Under the pieces are notes generated by a model. The model did no database searches and was not told the origin of the DNA. It saw nothing but the letters and a program-made list of their open reading frames with translations. The translations under genes and the position numbers were made by a program. This document shows, piece by piece, positions 17,671 through 27,184 of a stretch of 64,000 nt of DNA; positions within the stretch are counted from its first letter, which is position 1; each line of letters starts with the position of its first letter. This DNA comes from Diaphorobacter caeni (GTDB taxonomy: Bacteria > Pseudomonadota > Gammaproteobacteria > Burkholderiales > Burkholderiaceae_C). The DNA lies in the NCBI RefSeq assembly GCF_015354245.1, contig NZ_JADKYZ010000006.1, positions 124,001 to 188,000 on the forward strand, written 5' to 3'.

Positions 17671-18129
17671 ATGCAAGCATCGAAGATCGGTACCTTTCTG
17701 GCGACATCGGCTTTCGCGTTCGGGCTGTGCGCGCCCATGGCGAACGCGCAACCGCAGCGCGGTCAGGGGCCGCAGCATGAGCAGCAGCAACAACGATCGG
17801 CTCCGCAATCGCGGGATGCCGGCCGCCAGCAATCGCATCAGGCTCCCGTGCGCGCGGCGCCGAAGCCCGCTCCCGCACAGGCTCACAAGGGGCCGCAGCA
17901 ACATTCGCCGGAGCAGCAGCATGCGCGCGGTGCGGGACCGGATCAGCAGTGGCGTCAGGGTGGGCGTGTGCCGCAGCAGTACCGTGGACACCAATATGTC
18001 GTCAATGACTGGCAGCACCATGGACTCAAGAAACCGGGGCGCGGCCAGCAGTGGGTGCAGTATGGTGGCGACTACATGCTCGTGACCATCGCGTCCGGCG
18101 TGATCGCGCAGTTGATTCTGGGGCGCTGA
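17671..18129 (+). CDS. RcnB family periplasmic protein
   Basis: 152 residues: signal peptide (MQASKIGTFLATSAFAFGL to ANA), a long Gln/Pro/His-rich linker with many histidines, then the compact C-terminal RcnB domain (YRGHQYVVNDWQHHGLKKPGRGQQWVQYGGDYML) ending in a hydrophobic segment. E. coli RcnB is a periplasmic protein affecting nickel/cobalt homeostasis; most family members are uncharacterised. It is a single gene followed by a strong terminator. Confidence 0.8.
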   Translation: MQASKIGTFLATSAFAFGLCAPMANAQPQRGQGPQHEQQQQRSAPQSRDAGRQQSHQAPVRAAPKPAPAQAHKGPQQHSPEQQHARGAGPDQQWRQGGRVPQQYRGHQYVVNDWQHHGLKKPGRGQQWVQYGGDYMLVTIASGVIAQLILGR

Positions 18130-18165
18130 AGAGACGAACGAGGCCGCGCTTGCGCGGCAGGAACC

Positions 18166-18197
18166 AAGGCGGAGCATGCTCCGCCTTTTTTGTTTTT
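18166..18197 (+). terminator. Intrinsic terminator after the RcnB-like gene
   Basis: AAGGCGGAGC (18166-18175) pairs perfectly with GCTCCGCCTT (18178-18187) around a two-base centre, followed by TTTTTTGTTTTTT. Confidence 0.9.
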
Positions 18198-18275
18198 TCC
18201 GGCGCGCTCCCTGACTGATTTCAGGGGCGCGTCCCTTCACTGCATCATCGCATCACTGCATGCCGCATCCGGGCT

Positions 18276-19187
18276 TCACAGCAGCACGAAATCCTTGACC
18301 TCGGGTTTCGCCGTTCTGGGCTTTTCGTTCACCATTTCGAGCAGTGAAGTCTCGATCATGTGCGCCATCGCATTGAGTGCGAGGTCGTTGGGCGCGGTGC
18401 CGAACGGGTCTTCGATTTCCGCGCCCAGCGCCTCGAGCGCGAAGAAGGTGTAGGCGATGAAGCACACGATCACCGGCGTCATGGTGCCGATGGCGTCCAG
18501 CAGGCCGAACGGCAACCAGAAGCAGTAGAGATAGATGCTGCGGTGAACGATGACCGAGTAGGTGAACGGAATGGGCGTGCTCGCAATGCGCTCGCAGCCG
18601 CCGATGGCCGCGGTCAACACTTCAAGTGGCCGCTCGAACGATGTCTCCATCACCGGCTGGATGTTGCCATCGCGCAGACGTTCTCCGAGCCATTCGCCGA
18701 CCAGAAGCAGCGTCATGTTGGCGGGAAAGGCGGAGTTCGCCACGCGTTCGCATTCAGCCGGAGGCAGGAATTTCTCCAGATCGGCACGCGCATCGGTGCG
18801 ACGCAGCTGGTGCTTCATGGCATGCGGGAAGGCGCACAGCCGGTTGATCAGCGTGGCGGTGTGCTGTTGATCTTTGGTGAGCGTGAGCGCTTGCCGGATC
18901 AGCGTGCGCGAGCCATTGAGCACCGTGCCCCAGAGCGTTCGGGCCTCCCAGTAGCGTGCGTAGGAGGTGCTGTTGCGAAACCCCAGAAAGATCGCCAGCG
19001 TCAAGCCGATCAACGAGAAAGGGACAAAGTTCAGCGACACCTTCCAGCTCAGAATGGAACCATGCAACCAGGTGACGAGAATGGCGAAAGCAGTTGCGGC
19101 GATCAGCTGAGGAGCGATCTTGGGGAGCACCGAGCCGCGCAATACGAACAGCATGCGCAGCCAATGCAAATTGGGACGAACGATCAT
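18276..19187 (-). CDS. Bestrophin family ion channel protein
   Basis: 303 residues. N-terminal MIVRPNLHWLRMLFVLRGSVLPKI is followed by hydrophobic segments around residues 28-65, the GFRNSTSYARYWEARTLWG motif typical of bacterial bestrophins (UPF0187/YneE), and a further membrane region near residues 215-260 (YLYCFWLPFGLLDAIGTMTPVIV). Bacterial homologues form pentameric inner-membrane channels, at least one selective for cations. It is a stand-alone gene, convergent with the RcnB-like gene. Confidence 0.9.
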   Translation of the reverse strand: MIVRPNLHWLRMLFVLRGSVLPKIAPQLIAATAFAILVTWLHGSILSWKVSLNFVPFSLIGLTLAIFLGFRNSTSYARYWEARTLWGTVLNGSRTLIRQALTLTKDQQHTATLINRLCAFPHAMKHQLRRTDARADLEKFLPPAECERVANSAFPANMTLLLVGEWLGERLRDGNIQPVMETSFERPLEVLTAAIGGCERIASTPIPFTYSVIVHRSIYLYCFWLPFGLLDAIGTMTPVIVCFIAYTFFALEALGAEIEDPFGTAPNDLALNAMAHMIETSLLEMVNEKPRTAKPEVKDFVLL

Positions 19188-19249
19188 GGTGGCCGAGATT
19201 GTCTTTCAATCTGCGGTCGAAAAGCCTGACATCACGTCATTTCTGATTA

Positions 19250-19273
19250 CGTAAGTGTGAATAGTCACTTACG
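19250..19273. repeat. 8-bp inverted repeat upstream of bestrophin gene
   Basis: CGTAAGTG (19250-19257) and CACTTACG (19266-19273) flank an 8-base spacer in the 239-base gap between the bestrophin start and the LysR stop. It could be an operator; nothing else recognisable is seen in this gap. Confidence 0.35.
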
Positions 19274-19426
19274 CATGGGTCGTGCGTTGGGTGAGAAGGT
19301 ACTTCGGATGGCGCTTGAAATGGAGCTTCATATCGGTGGAGCGTTCGTGGCATAAGGGGTTCGGCATCAAATGCCGCAGTCGTCATCGGCAGTGGCGCCC
19401 GCGGTGAACCCCGCATGCGATGGTCT

Positions 19427-20407
19427 TCAAGATGAAAGCGTCTGCACATCCAAGCGTTCCAGCAGATCATCGCGGTCTGCGGTGAACTGCTCGCCTGCGC
19501 TGTGCAGCCAATCTCGCAGATGCGCGTTCGTTCCCGTGGGCTCATTCCTGAAGATGAAGTGGTAGTGCGCCTTTGATGGCACGGCGAAGGCCAAGGGAAA
19601 GGGCACCACCAGCCGCCCGCTGACCAGTTCGTCGTAGACCAGCGCGAGTCGTCCCATGGCGATGCCCTGACCGCTGAGGGCTGCAACGATGGCGAGCTGC
19701 GACAGGTTGAAGTGCACGCCGCTGTGCTTGGGCGGTGTCTCTCCCATGCCTTCAAGCCAGGTGTCCCATTCGACCGTGGCCGGTGCGTTGTGCCACGCGC
19801 TTGCGTCGTGCAGCATCGCGTCGGTGGGGATGTCCTGCACGCTTTGGATTTCTGGGTGGCGTCTCAGAAAGTCCGGTGATGCCACGGGCACCAGCAGTTC
19901 GTCGAGAAAGCGGTCCGCATGCAGGTCGAAATAGTGGCCGGGGTCGAAGCGTATGCCGACCTGAATGCCGCTCACGCTCATGCCGAAGCGGTCGAGGCTG
20001 TGAAACTCGCCGTAGATCCGCACCGACATGCCCGATTGCTCGCGCAGCAGATCGCCCACGCGCGGCGTGAGCCACAGCATGGCGAAGGACGGAGAGCAAC
20101 TCAGATTCAGCGGCACGTCCTTGCGCGAATGGGTTTGGCGCAGCTTGTCCACGGCCTGGTTGAGTGATTGAAACGCCTGCCCCGAGACCAGCGAGAGGCG
20201 AGCTCCCTCGCGCGTGAGTGAAAGCGTCTTCCCCCCGCGATGCAGCAGGGTGATGCCAAGGTACTCCTCGAGCTTCTTGACCTGCTGGCTGATGGAGCCC
20301 TGAGTGACATGCAGCTCTCGCGCCGCGATGGTGAAGCTGCCATTTCGGGCCACTGCATCAAAGCATCGGAGCCAGGTGAGGAGTGAGGGAGAAAGTGTGT
20401 TTTTCAT
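19427..20407 (-). CDS. LysR family transcriptional regulator (GcvA/DsdC-like)
   Basis: 326 residues from the ATG at 20407; earlier in-frame ATGs at 20437 and 20494 exist and no start has a clear ribosome site. The helix-turn-helix (NGSFTIAARELHVTQGSISQQVKKLEEYLG) is of the GcvA/DsdC subgroup. It is divergent from the D-serine ammonia-lyase operon, as dsdC is from dsdXA in E. coli, so control by D-serine or a related amino acid is likely. A T-N11-A dyad at 20406-20420 overlaps its start. Confidence 0.9.
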   Translation of the reverse strand: MKNTLSPSLLTWLRCFDAVARNGSFTIAARELHVTQGSISQQVKKLEEYLGITLLHRGGKTLSLTREGARLSLVSGQAFQSLNQAVDKLRQTHSRKDVPLNLSCSPSFAMLWLTPRVGDLLREQSGMSVRIYGEFHSLDRFGMSVSGIQVGIRFDPGHYFDLHADRFLDELLVPVASPDFLRRHPEIQSVQDIPTDAMLHDASAWHNAPATVEWDTWLEGMGETPPKHSGVHFNLSQLAIVAALSGQGIAMGRLALVYDELVSGRLVVPFPLAFAVPSKAHYHFIFRNEPTGTNAHLRDWLHSAGEQFTADRDDLLERLDVQTLSS

Positions 20408-20420
20408 TAGTTTTACTAAT
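20406..20420. promoter_or_regulatory. LysR-type T-N11-A dyad upstream of dsdA operon
   Basis: ATTAGTTTTACTAAT is a perfect 6-bp dyad around TTT and contains the LysR-type T-N11-A pattern. It lies just upstream of the candidate -35 at 20428 and overlaps the regulator's own start codon, a geometry suited to activating dsdA and repressing the regulator. Confidence 0.5.
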
Positions 20421-20427
20421 GCATGGA

Positions 20428-20456
20428 TTGACAGCATTGACTTGCCATCGATAGAG
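20428..20456 (+). promoter_or_regulatory. Candidate sigma-70 promoter of the dsdA operon
   Basis: TTGACA (20428-20433) is followed after 17 bases by ATAGAG (20451-20456): a perfect -35 and a weak -10, consistent with an activator-dependent promoter about 80 bases before the dsdA start. Confidence 0.45.
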
Positions 20457-20534
20457 GCAGTCCACAGAATGAACCTACTCGCAACATCTGGCAAAGCAGC
20501 ACAAGGTGCCTTGTTTTTATAGGGGAAATCACTG

Positions 20535-21866
20535 ATGCAGGGTCATTCGAATATCGGCTTGAGTCAAGCGCCTGCGCTTTGGATCAATCCGGAATATGGC
20601 GGTCAAGCACAGGAGGTTGAAGTTGGAAATATTACTATCAATGATGTGCTTGCGGCGGAGCAGCGCCTGGCCCGATTTGCGCCGCTGCTGAAAAAGCTGT
20701 TCCCTGAACTCGACAAGAGCGCAGGCATCGTCGAATCCCCATTGCTGTCACTCTCCGCTGACGTCATCGCGCCGGGCGCGGATGAGTACGGTACGTTCTG
20801 GGTGAAGGCGGACCATCAGCTCGCCGTCGCCGGATCGGTGAAGGCGCGGGGTGGTTTCCATGAGGTGCTTGAGTTCACCGAGAAGATTGCGCGGGAGCGT
20901 GGGCTGCTCAAGGATGACGATGGATATGAGCAGCTGGCGTCGGCGACGGCGCGTGAATGCTTTGCCCAATATGAGGTTGCCGTGGGTTCGACTGGCAACC
21001 TCGGCATGAGCATCGGCATCATGTCCGCCGCTTTGGGCTTCAGGGCCAGCGTCCACATGTCCGCTGAAGCCAAGGAGTGGAAGAAGCGCCTGCTGCGAAG
21101 CCATGGCGTGACCGTGCATGAGTATCCCGGCGACTACGCGCAAGCAGTGGCCACCGGACGTGATCTGGCGCGTGAGAATCCGTTTTCGCATTTTGTGGAT
21201 GACGAGAAGTCGCCATCGCTGTTCTGCGGTTATGCGGTCGCAGCGCTGCGGCTTCAGCGGCAACTGCTGGACCTGAACGTGCGCGTGGATCGCGAGCATC
21301 CGCTGTTTGTCTACATTCCCTGCGGTGTCGGCGGTGCGCCGGGTGGGGTCTGCTATGGCCTGAAGCACGTGTTCGGAGAACATGTGCATTGCTTCTTCGT
21401 CGAGCCCGAGGATTCCTCGTGCTTTCTGGTGCGCATGCAGAACCCGGACGTGGAGGGCATCAGCATCTACGACGCAGGCCAGCACAACCGCACGATTGCC
21501 GATGGCCTCGCCGTGCCGCAGGCTTCGGAGCTGGTCTATTCGATGATGCGCACGCGTCTGGCAGGCATGGTTGTTGCATCCGATGAGCGCATGGTGATGG
21601 ATCTGTGGCGCTTGAAGAGCATGGCCGATCTGAAGGTCGAGCCTTCCGCCGCAGCCGCCGTGAGCGGTCCTCGCGCGCTGCTGGGCTCCAAGGAGGGACA
21701 GCAGTATCTGCGCTCCACCGGACTCGATGCGTTCATGCCAACGGCCAACCATATCGTATGGACCACCGGCGGAGCCCTGATGCCAGCCGACGAATTCGAC
21801 CGTCTGTTCGTTCAAGGACAGGCGCTTTCCAGCGCGCTCGATGCCGGACGGATCTCTGCGGCATGA
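20535..21866 (+). CDS. dsdA: D-serine ammonia-lyase
   Basis: 443 residues, matching the usual length of DsdA. PLP-binding lysine K103 sits in AVAGSVKARGGFHEV, and the phosphate-binding glycine loop is GSTGNLGMSIGIMSA; the C-terminal half has CGVGGAPGGVCYGLK. The enzyme converts D-serine (and slowly D-threonine) to pyruvate (or 2-oxobutyrate) and ammonia in the cytoplasm. GGGGAAATCACTG lies before the ATG. It heads a co-directional run with a dipeptide-type ABC transporter and an M81 peptidase, with gaps of 11 to about 60 bases, which suggests D-serine is released from an imported compound. Confidence 0.93.
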   Translation: MQGHSNIGLSQAPALWINPEYGGQAQEVEVGNITINDVLAAEQRLARFAPLLKKLFPELDKSAGIVESPLLSLSADVIAPGADEYGTFWVKADHQLAVAGSVKARGGFHEVLEFTEKIARERGLLKDDDGYEQLASATARECFAQYEVAVGSTGNLGMSIGIMSAALGFRASVHMSAEAKEWKKRLLRSHGVTVHEYPGDYAQAVATGRDLARENPFSHFVDDEKSPSLFCGYAVAALRLQRQLLDLNVRVDREHPLFVYIPCGVGGAPGGVCYGLKHVFGEHVHCFFVEPEDSSCFLVRMQNPDVEGISIYDAGQHNRTIADGLAVPQASELVYSMMRTRLAGMVVASDERMVMDLWRLKSMADLKVEPSAAAAVSGPRALLGSKEGQQYLRSTGLDAFMPTANHIVWTTGGALMPADEFDRLFVQGQALSSALDAGRISAA

Positions 21867-21918
21867 CGGCCGATGCGACCGCGAACCACGCCATTTTTTC
21901 AACCAGGAGGATGAGACC

Positions 21919-23502
21919 ATGACCCGAGCTTTCCATCACTTGAGCAAGGCCGCCATCGCGGTGTCCTTGGTGACCTGCGGACTGATGTCCGTGGCGCAGA
22001 CCAAGACCACGATCAACGCCGTGATGCACTCGCCCCTGCGCGTGCTGGATCCGATCATCACCACGGCGCACATCACGCGCAACCATGGCTACATGATCTA
22101 CGACACCTTGCTCGCGACCGACAAGGACAGCAAGATCCGCCCCCAGATGGTGCAGGAGTGGAAGGCCTCGGATGATGGACGCACTTACACCTTCAAGCTG
22201 CGTGACGGCCTGAAGTGGCATGACGGTGGCGCGGTGACGGCGGAGGATTGCGTCGCTTCCATCAAGCGCTGGGCAACGCAGGACAAGATGGGCCAGCTGC
22301 TGACCAGCGAGATGGCGGGCATGAAGGTGGTTGACGCTTCGACCTTCCAGATTTCCATGAAGGAGCCGAGCGATCTGGCCGTGCGTGCGTTGGCCAAGCC
22401 CAGCGGCGTGGTGCCGTTCATGATGCCCAAGCGCATCGCCGACACGCCGCCCACGCAGGCGATCACGCAGTACATCGGCTCCGGCCCGTTCAAGATGGTC
22501 ACGGCGGAATTCAAGCCCGGCGTGCAGGTGGTCTACGAGAAGAACGCCGATTACGTTCCGCGTGCGGAGCCCGCAAGCGGCCTCGCCGGTGGCAAGAAGG
22601 TGCTGGTGGACCGCGTGAAGTGGATCGCCACCCCCGACTCGATGACCTCGGTGAACGCCTTGGCCAACGGAGAGATCGATTACCTCGAGCAGCTGCCGTT
22701 CGATCTGGAGCCCATCGTTAACGCCAACAAGGACATCGCCATCAAGGTGCTGGACCCGCAGGGCTACCAGACCGTCATGCGCATGAACCATCTGCATGCG
22801 CCGTTCAACAACAAGAAGATCCGGCAGGCGGCCATGTACGCCGTGGGCCAGGAGCCCGTGCTGCATGCCGTGATCGGCAACCCCAAGTACTACAAGACCT
22901 GCGCGGCGCTGTTCGGCTGCGAGGGGCCTTATGCAAGTCAGGAAGGGGCGGACGTCACCCTCAAGGCCAACGTGAAGAAGGCGCAGGAGCTGCTGAAGGA
23001 GGCTGGTTATGACGGTACGCCCGTCGTGATTCTGCAGCCCACCGACACGCCCTCGGTGAACTCGCAGCCGGTGGTGATTGGCCAGGCGCTGCGCGCTGCA
23101 GGCTTCAAGGTCGACATGCAGGCGATGGACTGGCAGACGGTGGTGACCCGCCGCGCCGTGCAGTCCGCGCCGAAGGAAGGCGGCTGGAACATCTTCGCCA
23201 CCAACAACGTGATGGCCGAGGCATCCGATCCGCTGCGCGCGTTCGGCGTGGCCGCCAACGGCAAGGGTGCATGGTTCGGCTGGCCCGATGTGCCCGAGAT
23301 CGAACGCCTGCGCGTCGCGTTCTCGCGCACTCCGGACGAAGCCAAGCGCAAGGAACTGACAGGCCAGATCCAGAAGCTGGTGATCGACGAAGGCGTGCTG
23401 CTGCCCATGGGCCAGTACTACGTGCCGGCGGCTTATCGCAAGAACCTGAGCGGCATGCTCGAGTCTCCGGTGCCGGTGTTCTGGAACGTCCAGAAGAAGT
23501 AA
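21919..23502 (+). CDS. ABC transporter substrate-binding protein, family 5 (peptide/dipeptide type)
   Basis: 527 residues from the ATG at 21919, chosen for AGGAGGATGAGACC upstream and the signal peptide right after it (MTRAFHHLSKAAIAVSL to SVAQ). Family 5 features include VLDPIITTAHITRNHGYMIYDTL, the LRDGLKWHDGGAVTAEDCV motif and an extended C-terminal lobe. Such proteins bind di/oligopeptides, glutathione, nickel complexes or similar in the periplasm. It belongs with the permeases and ATPase downstream. Confidence 0.9.
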   Translation: MTRAFHHLSKAAIAVSLVTCGLMSVAQTKTTINAVMHSPLRVLDPIITTAHITRNHGYMIYDTLLATDKDSKIRPQMVQEWKASDDGRTYTFKLRDGLKWHDGGAVTAEDCVASIKRWATQDKMGQLLTSEMAGMKVVDASTFQISMKEPSDLAVRALAKPSGVVPFMMPKRIADTPPTQAITQYIGSGPFKMVTAEFKPGVQVVYEKNADYVPRAEPASGLAGGKKVLVDRVKWIATPDSMTSVNALANGEIDYLEQLPFDLEPIVNANKDIAIKVLDPQGYQTVMRMNHLHAPFNNKKIRQAAMYAVGQEPVLHAVIGNPKYYKTCAALFGCEGPYASQEGADVTLKANVKKAQELLKEAGYDGTPVVILQPTDTPSVNSQPVVIGQALRAAGFKVDMQAMDWQTVVTRRAVQSAPKEGGWNIFATNNVMAEASDPLRAFGVAANGKGAWFGWPDVPEIERLRVAFSRTPDEAKRKELTGQIQKLVIDEGVLLPMGQYYVPAAYRKNLSGMLESPVPVFWNVQKK

Positions 23503-23536
23503 GCCCAGTCTTCAGCATCAGAGAGAGTCAACCGTC

Positions 23537-24478
23537 ATGTTCGCGTTCATACTGAAACGTATGGCAGCCGCGCTGCCAGTGATGGCTGTGGTGGCAGCCG
23601 TCGTCTTCGCCATCCTCCGGCTCACGCCGGGGGATCCTGCCGCGATTCTGGCGGGTGACTCCGCGACGCCCGAGCAGCTCGACGCCATCCGCAAGAACCT
23701 GGGGCTCGACGAGCCCATCTACATGCAGTTCCTGCACTGGATCGGTCAGCTGCTGCAGGGCGACTTCGGCACCTCGCTGCTGTCGGGGACGCCCGTGGCC
23801 GAGATGATCGGGCAGCGCATGGGGCCGTCGATTGCGTTGTGCATCAGCACCATCATCGTCGCCATCGTGGTGGCCATTCCTCTGGGCGTGCTCGCGGCGT
23901 GGCGTCAGGGCAAACTGCTTGATCGCATGGTGATGGCCGCGTCGGTGCTGGGTTTTTCGATACCGGTGTTCGTCACGGGCTATGTGCTGATCCTCACGTT
24001 CTCTCTGGGGCTTGGCTGGTTTCCGGTCCAGGGCTACAAGCCGCTGGAAGAGGGCCTGTGGCCGTTCCTGCGCTCCATCACCTTGCCGACGCTTGCGCTG
24101 AGCACGGTCTACATCGCGCTCATCGCTCGCATCACGCGCACCAGCGTGATCGAGGTGATGAACGAGGACTTCATCCGCACCGCGCGTGCCAAGGGCCTCG
24201 GTGAACGCGCCGTGCTGCTGGGGCATGCGCTGCGCAATGCGGCGGTTCCCATCGTCACCATCATCGGCGTGGGCATCGCCATGCTGATCGGCGGGGTGGT
24301 GGTCACCGAATCGGTGTTCAACCTTCCGGGGCTGGGCCGTCTGGTGGTGGAGGCCGTTCTTGCTCGTGACTACCCCGTCATTCAGGGGCTGATCCTGCTG
24401 TTCGCACTGGTCTATGTGCTGATCAATCTGGTGGTGGACGTGTCCTACACCGTGTTCGATCCACGGATTCGTTACTGA
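23537..24478 (+). CDS. ABC transporter permease (DppB type)
   Basis: 313 residues with six predicted membrane segments and the DppB-type N-terminus FILKRMAAALPVMAVVAAVVFAIL followed by LTPGDPAAILAG. The cytoplasmic EAA loop (FIRTARAKGLGERAVLLGHALRNAAVP) contacts the ATPase. It forms the inner-membrane channel with the DppC-type permease encoded 11 bases downstream. Confidence 0.93.
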   Translation: MFAFILKRMAAALPVMAVVAAVVFAILRLTPGDPAAILAGDSATPEQLDAIRKNLGLDEPIYMQFLHWIGQLLQGDFGTSLLSGTPVAEMIGQRMGPSIALCISTIIVAIVVAIPLGVLAAWRQGKLLDRMVMAASVLGFSIPVFVTGYVLILTFSLGLGWFPVQGYKPLEEGLWPFLRSITLPTLALSTVYIALIARITRTSVIEVMNEDFIRTARAKGLGERAVLLGHALRNAAVPIVTIIGVGIAMLIGGVVVTESVFNLPGLGRLVVEAVLARDYPVIQGLILLFALVYVLINLVVDVSYTVFDPRIRY

Positions 24479-24489
24479 GGTTCTTCAGC

Positions 24490-25389
24490 ATGTCCCAACT
24501 ATCCATGTCCCCCGCTGCAACACCGGAAACGCCGGCCGAAGCCACGGTTTCACCCACGCGCGCGCACCTCGTCGCCACGCTCAAGAGCTGGCCGGTGATG
24601 CTGTCCCTGCTGGTGCTGACGGCGCTGGTTCTCATCGCCATCTGCGCGCCGCTGCTCACGTCCTCCGACCCCACGGCCATCAACCCGGCTCAGCGTCTCA
24701 AGCCCATCACGGCGGAGCACTGGCTTGGGACGGATGCCTATGGGCGCGATGTCTACACCCGCATTCTGTATGGCGCGCGCGTCTCGCTGCTGGTGGGGCT
24801 GGGCGTGGCGGCGTTCAGTCTCGTCATCGGTTTGTTCGTGGGCGTGCTGGCGGGATACTTCCGCTGGGTCGATGCCATCGTCATGCGCGTCATGGACGGG
24901 CTGATGGCGATCCCCGGCATTCTGCTGGCGATTGCGCTGGTGTCGCTGTCGGGTTCGAGCCTGCTCACGGTGCTCATCGCGATCACGGTGCCCGAAGTGC
25001 CGCGCGTGGTGCGTCTGGTGCGCGGCGTGATTCTGAGCGTGCGCAACGAGTCCTATGTGGAGGCCGCGCAGACGCTCGGCACGCCGCTGCCGACGCTGAT
25101 GATGCGCCATCTCGTGCCCAACACCATCGCACCGCTGATCGTGCAGTGCACCTACATCTTCGCATCCGCCATCCTGACCGAGGCGATCCTGAGTTTCCTG
25201 GGTGCGGGCGTGCCTCCGGAGACATCGTCCTGGGGCAACATCATGGCCGAAGGGCGAGCCTACTTTCAGCTCATTCCCGGGTTGGTGCTGTACCCCGGCG
25301 TGCTGCTTTCTCTCACCGTGCTGAGCGTGAATCTGCTGGGCGATGCCCTGCGTGATTCGCTTGACCCGCGCATGGCCAAGCGCATGTGA
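24490..25389 (+). CDS. ABC transporter permease (DppC type)
   Basis: 299 residues. The Pro/Thr-rich N-terminus is followed by the first membrane segment (VMLSLLVLTALVLIAICAPLL), the periplasmic HWLGTDAYGRDVYTRILYGARVSL signature of the DppC family, and the EAA loop (SYVEAAQTLGTPLPTLMMRHLVPN). It pairs with the upstream permease. GAGGTTCTTCAGC precedes the start. Confidence 0.93.
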   Translation: MSQLSMSPAATPETPAEATVSPTRAHLVATLKSWPVMLSLLVLTALVLIAICAPLLTSSDPTAINPAQRLKPITAEHWLGTDAYGRDVYTRILYGARVSLLVGLGVAAFSLVIGLFVGVLAGYFRWVDAIVMRVMDGLMAIPGILLAIALVSLSGSSLLTVLIAITVPEVPRVVRLVRGVILSVRNESYVEAAQTLGTPLPTLMMRHLVPNTIAPLIVQCTYIFASAILTEAILSFLGAGVPPETSSWGNIMAEGRAYFQLIPGLVLYPGVLLSLTVLSVNLLGDALRDSLDPRMAKRM

Positions 25390-25424
25390 ATGCGTTCAGT
25401 TCAAGGGATATCAAGGGTATGGCA

Positions 25425-27125
25425 ATGAATACGCAAGAACAAAAAAGCAGCGAAGCAAGCAGCGAAGTGGTTCTCTCCGTCAAGGATCTGAACATCCGGC
25501 TCAAGGGCGGCGACGATGCGGCAGGACAGCCCAGGCTGTTGGTGCGCGATCTCGGCTTGCAGGTGCGCGCCGGAGAGACGCTGTGCATCGTCGGTGAATC
25601 CGGCTCGGGAAAGTCGCTGACCTCGCTGGCCATCATGGGGCTGCTTCCTGCCGAGAGCCTGCAGGTGTCCTCGGGCGAGATCGATCTCGAAGGCCGCAAG
25701 CTTCTGCAGCTCAATGCCGGGCAGATGCGCGCTCTGCGTGCATCGCAGCTGGCGATGGTGTTCCAGGAGCCGATGACCGCGTTGAATCCGGTGCATCGCG
25801 TGGGCAAGCAGATCGAGGAAGTGCTCAAACTGCACACCAGCATGAACGGCGCGCAGCGTCGCGCGCGGGTGCTCGAGATGCTGGAGGCCGTGCACCTGCC
25901 GGACATCCGGCGCATCTACGACTCGTTCCCGCATCAGTTGTCGGGTGGCCAGCGCCAGCGCATCGTGATCGCGATGGCACTCATCCTGAAGCCGCGTCTG
26001 TTGATCGCCGATGAGCCGACGACGGCGCTGGACGTCACCACACAAAAGCAGATTCTGGCGCTCATCAGGGAACTGCAGCAAAAGCACGGTACGGCCGTGG
26101 TCTTCATCACGCATGACTTCGGCGTGGTCGCGGAAATCGCCGACCGCATTCTGGTCATGAACCAAGGCAAGGTGGTCGAGACCGGCACGCGCGAGCAGAT
26201 TCTCGCGGCTCCGAAGGAGGAATACACGCGCATGCTGGTGTCCTCCGTGCCCAGCCTCGTGCCCCATTCGCGCGCACAGCCCGAGGCCGAGGCCGTGCTT
26301 GAGGTCAACGCGCTGGAGAAGATCTACCCCAAGGCCAGAGGTTTTTTGCGCAAGCCCGAGCAGGTGCATGCGGCCAGCGATGTGGCGCTGACTCTGAAAC
26401 GCGGCGAGATTCTCGGCATCGTGGGTGAATCGGGTTCCGGAAAGTCGACGGTCGCGCGCTGCATCGTGCGGCTCATCGATCCCAGTTCCGGCGAGATCCG
26501 GCTCAAGGGCGACGACATCACGACGCTTGGCCGCCGTGCCCTGCTGCCGCTGCGCAAGCGCATCCAGATCGTTTTTCAGGACCCGTACCGCAGCCTGAAC
26601 CCGCGTCGCCGCATCGGCGATTCGGTGATCGAAGGCCTTGTCAACTACGGCATGCCGCGCGAGCAGGCGCTCGAAAAAGCCCGTCAGGCCATGGACATGG
26701 TGGGGCTTCCGAGGCAATCGCTGGAGCGTTATCCGCATCAGTTTTCCGGCGGTCAGCGGCAACGCATCTGCATCGCGCGCGCGCTGGTCATGGAGCCGGA
26801 TGTGCTGGTGGCCGACGAGGCGGTGTCGGCGCTCGACGTGTCGGTGCAGGCGCAGGTGCTCGGGTTGCTCGAAGAGGTGCGATCGCGCGTTGGCGTGGGC
26901 GTGCTGTTCATCACCCATGACCTGCGCGTGGCGGCGCAGATCTGCGACTCCATCATCGTGATGAAGAGCGGGCGCATCGTCGAGTCCGGCAGCGTGCAGC
27001 AGGTGCTCGGCAAGCCCGAGCATGCCTACACGCAGGCCCTGATCGACGCGGCGCCGGGCAGGCACTGGGACTTTCAGAACTTCCGCTCGTTCGAGCCCGC
27101 AGCGCAAGCGGCGCTGGCTCATTGA
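25425..27125 (+). CDS. Dual-domain ABC transporter ATP-binding protein (DppD-DppF fusion)
   Basis: About 566 residues carrying two complete ATPase domains in one chain. Domain 1 has Walker A GESGSGKS, signature LSGGQRQRI and Walker [13 protein letters not shown]; domain 2 has [24 protein letters not shown] and [12 protein letters not shown] (Glu-Ala instead of Glu-Pro). It powers peptide-type import, replacing separate DppD and DppF subunits. I place the start at the ATG at 25425 with AAGGG seven bases upstream; in-frame alternatives are the GTG at 25386, overlapping the permease stop, and the ATG at 25419. Confidence 0.9.
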   Translation: MNTQEQKSSEASSEVVLSVKDLNIRLKGGDDAAGQPRLLVRDLGLQVRAGETLCIVGESGSGKSLTSLAIMGLLPAESLQVSSGEIDLEGRKLLQLNAGQMRALRASQLAMVFQEPMTALNPVHRVGKQIEEVLKLHTSMNGAQRRARVLEMLEAVHLPDIRRIYDSFPHQLSGGQRQRIVIAMALILKPRLLIADEPTTALDVTTQKQILALIRELQQKHGTAVVFITHDFGVVAEIADRILVMNQGKVVETGTREQILAAPKEEYTRMLVSSVPSLVPHSRAQPEAEAVLEVNALEKIYPKARGFLRKPEQVHAASDVALTLKRGEILGIVGESGSGKSTVARCIVRLIDPSSGEIRLKGDDITTLGRRALLPLRKRIQIVFQDPYRSLNPRRRIGDSVIEGLVNYGMPREQALEKARQAMDMVGLPRQSLERYPHQFSGGQRQRICIARALVMEPDVLVADEAVSALDVSVQAQVLGLLEEVRSRVGVGVLFITHDLRVAAQICDSIIVMKSGRIVESGSVQQVLGKPEHAYTQALIDAAPGRHWDFQNFRSFEPAAQAALAH

Positions 27126-27184
27126 TTGATCGTTTCCGTAGATGTCGCAAGGCTCGCGACGCTTCATTTTTCCAAGAGGACACC

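Noticed and set aside
19361-19374. Small hairpin GGCAT-CAAA-TGCC as terminator of the LysR gene at 19427
   Set aside because: The stem is short and no T-tract follows on the minus strand.
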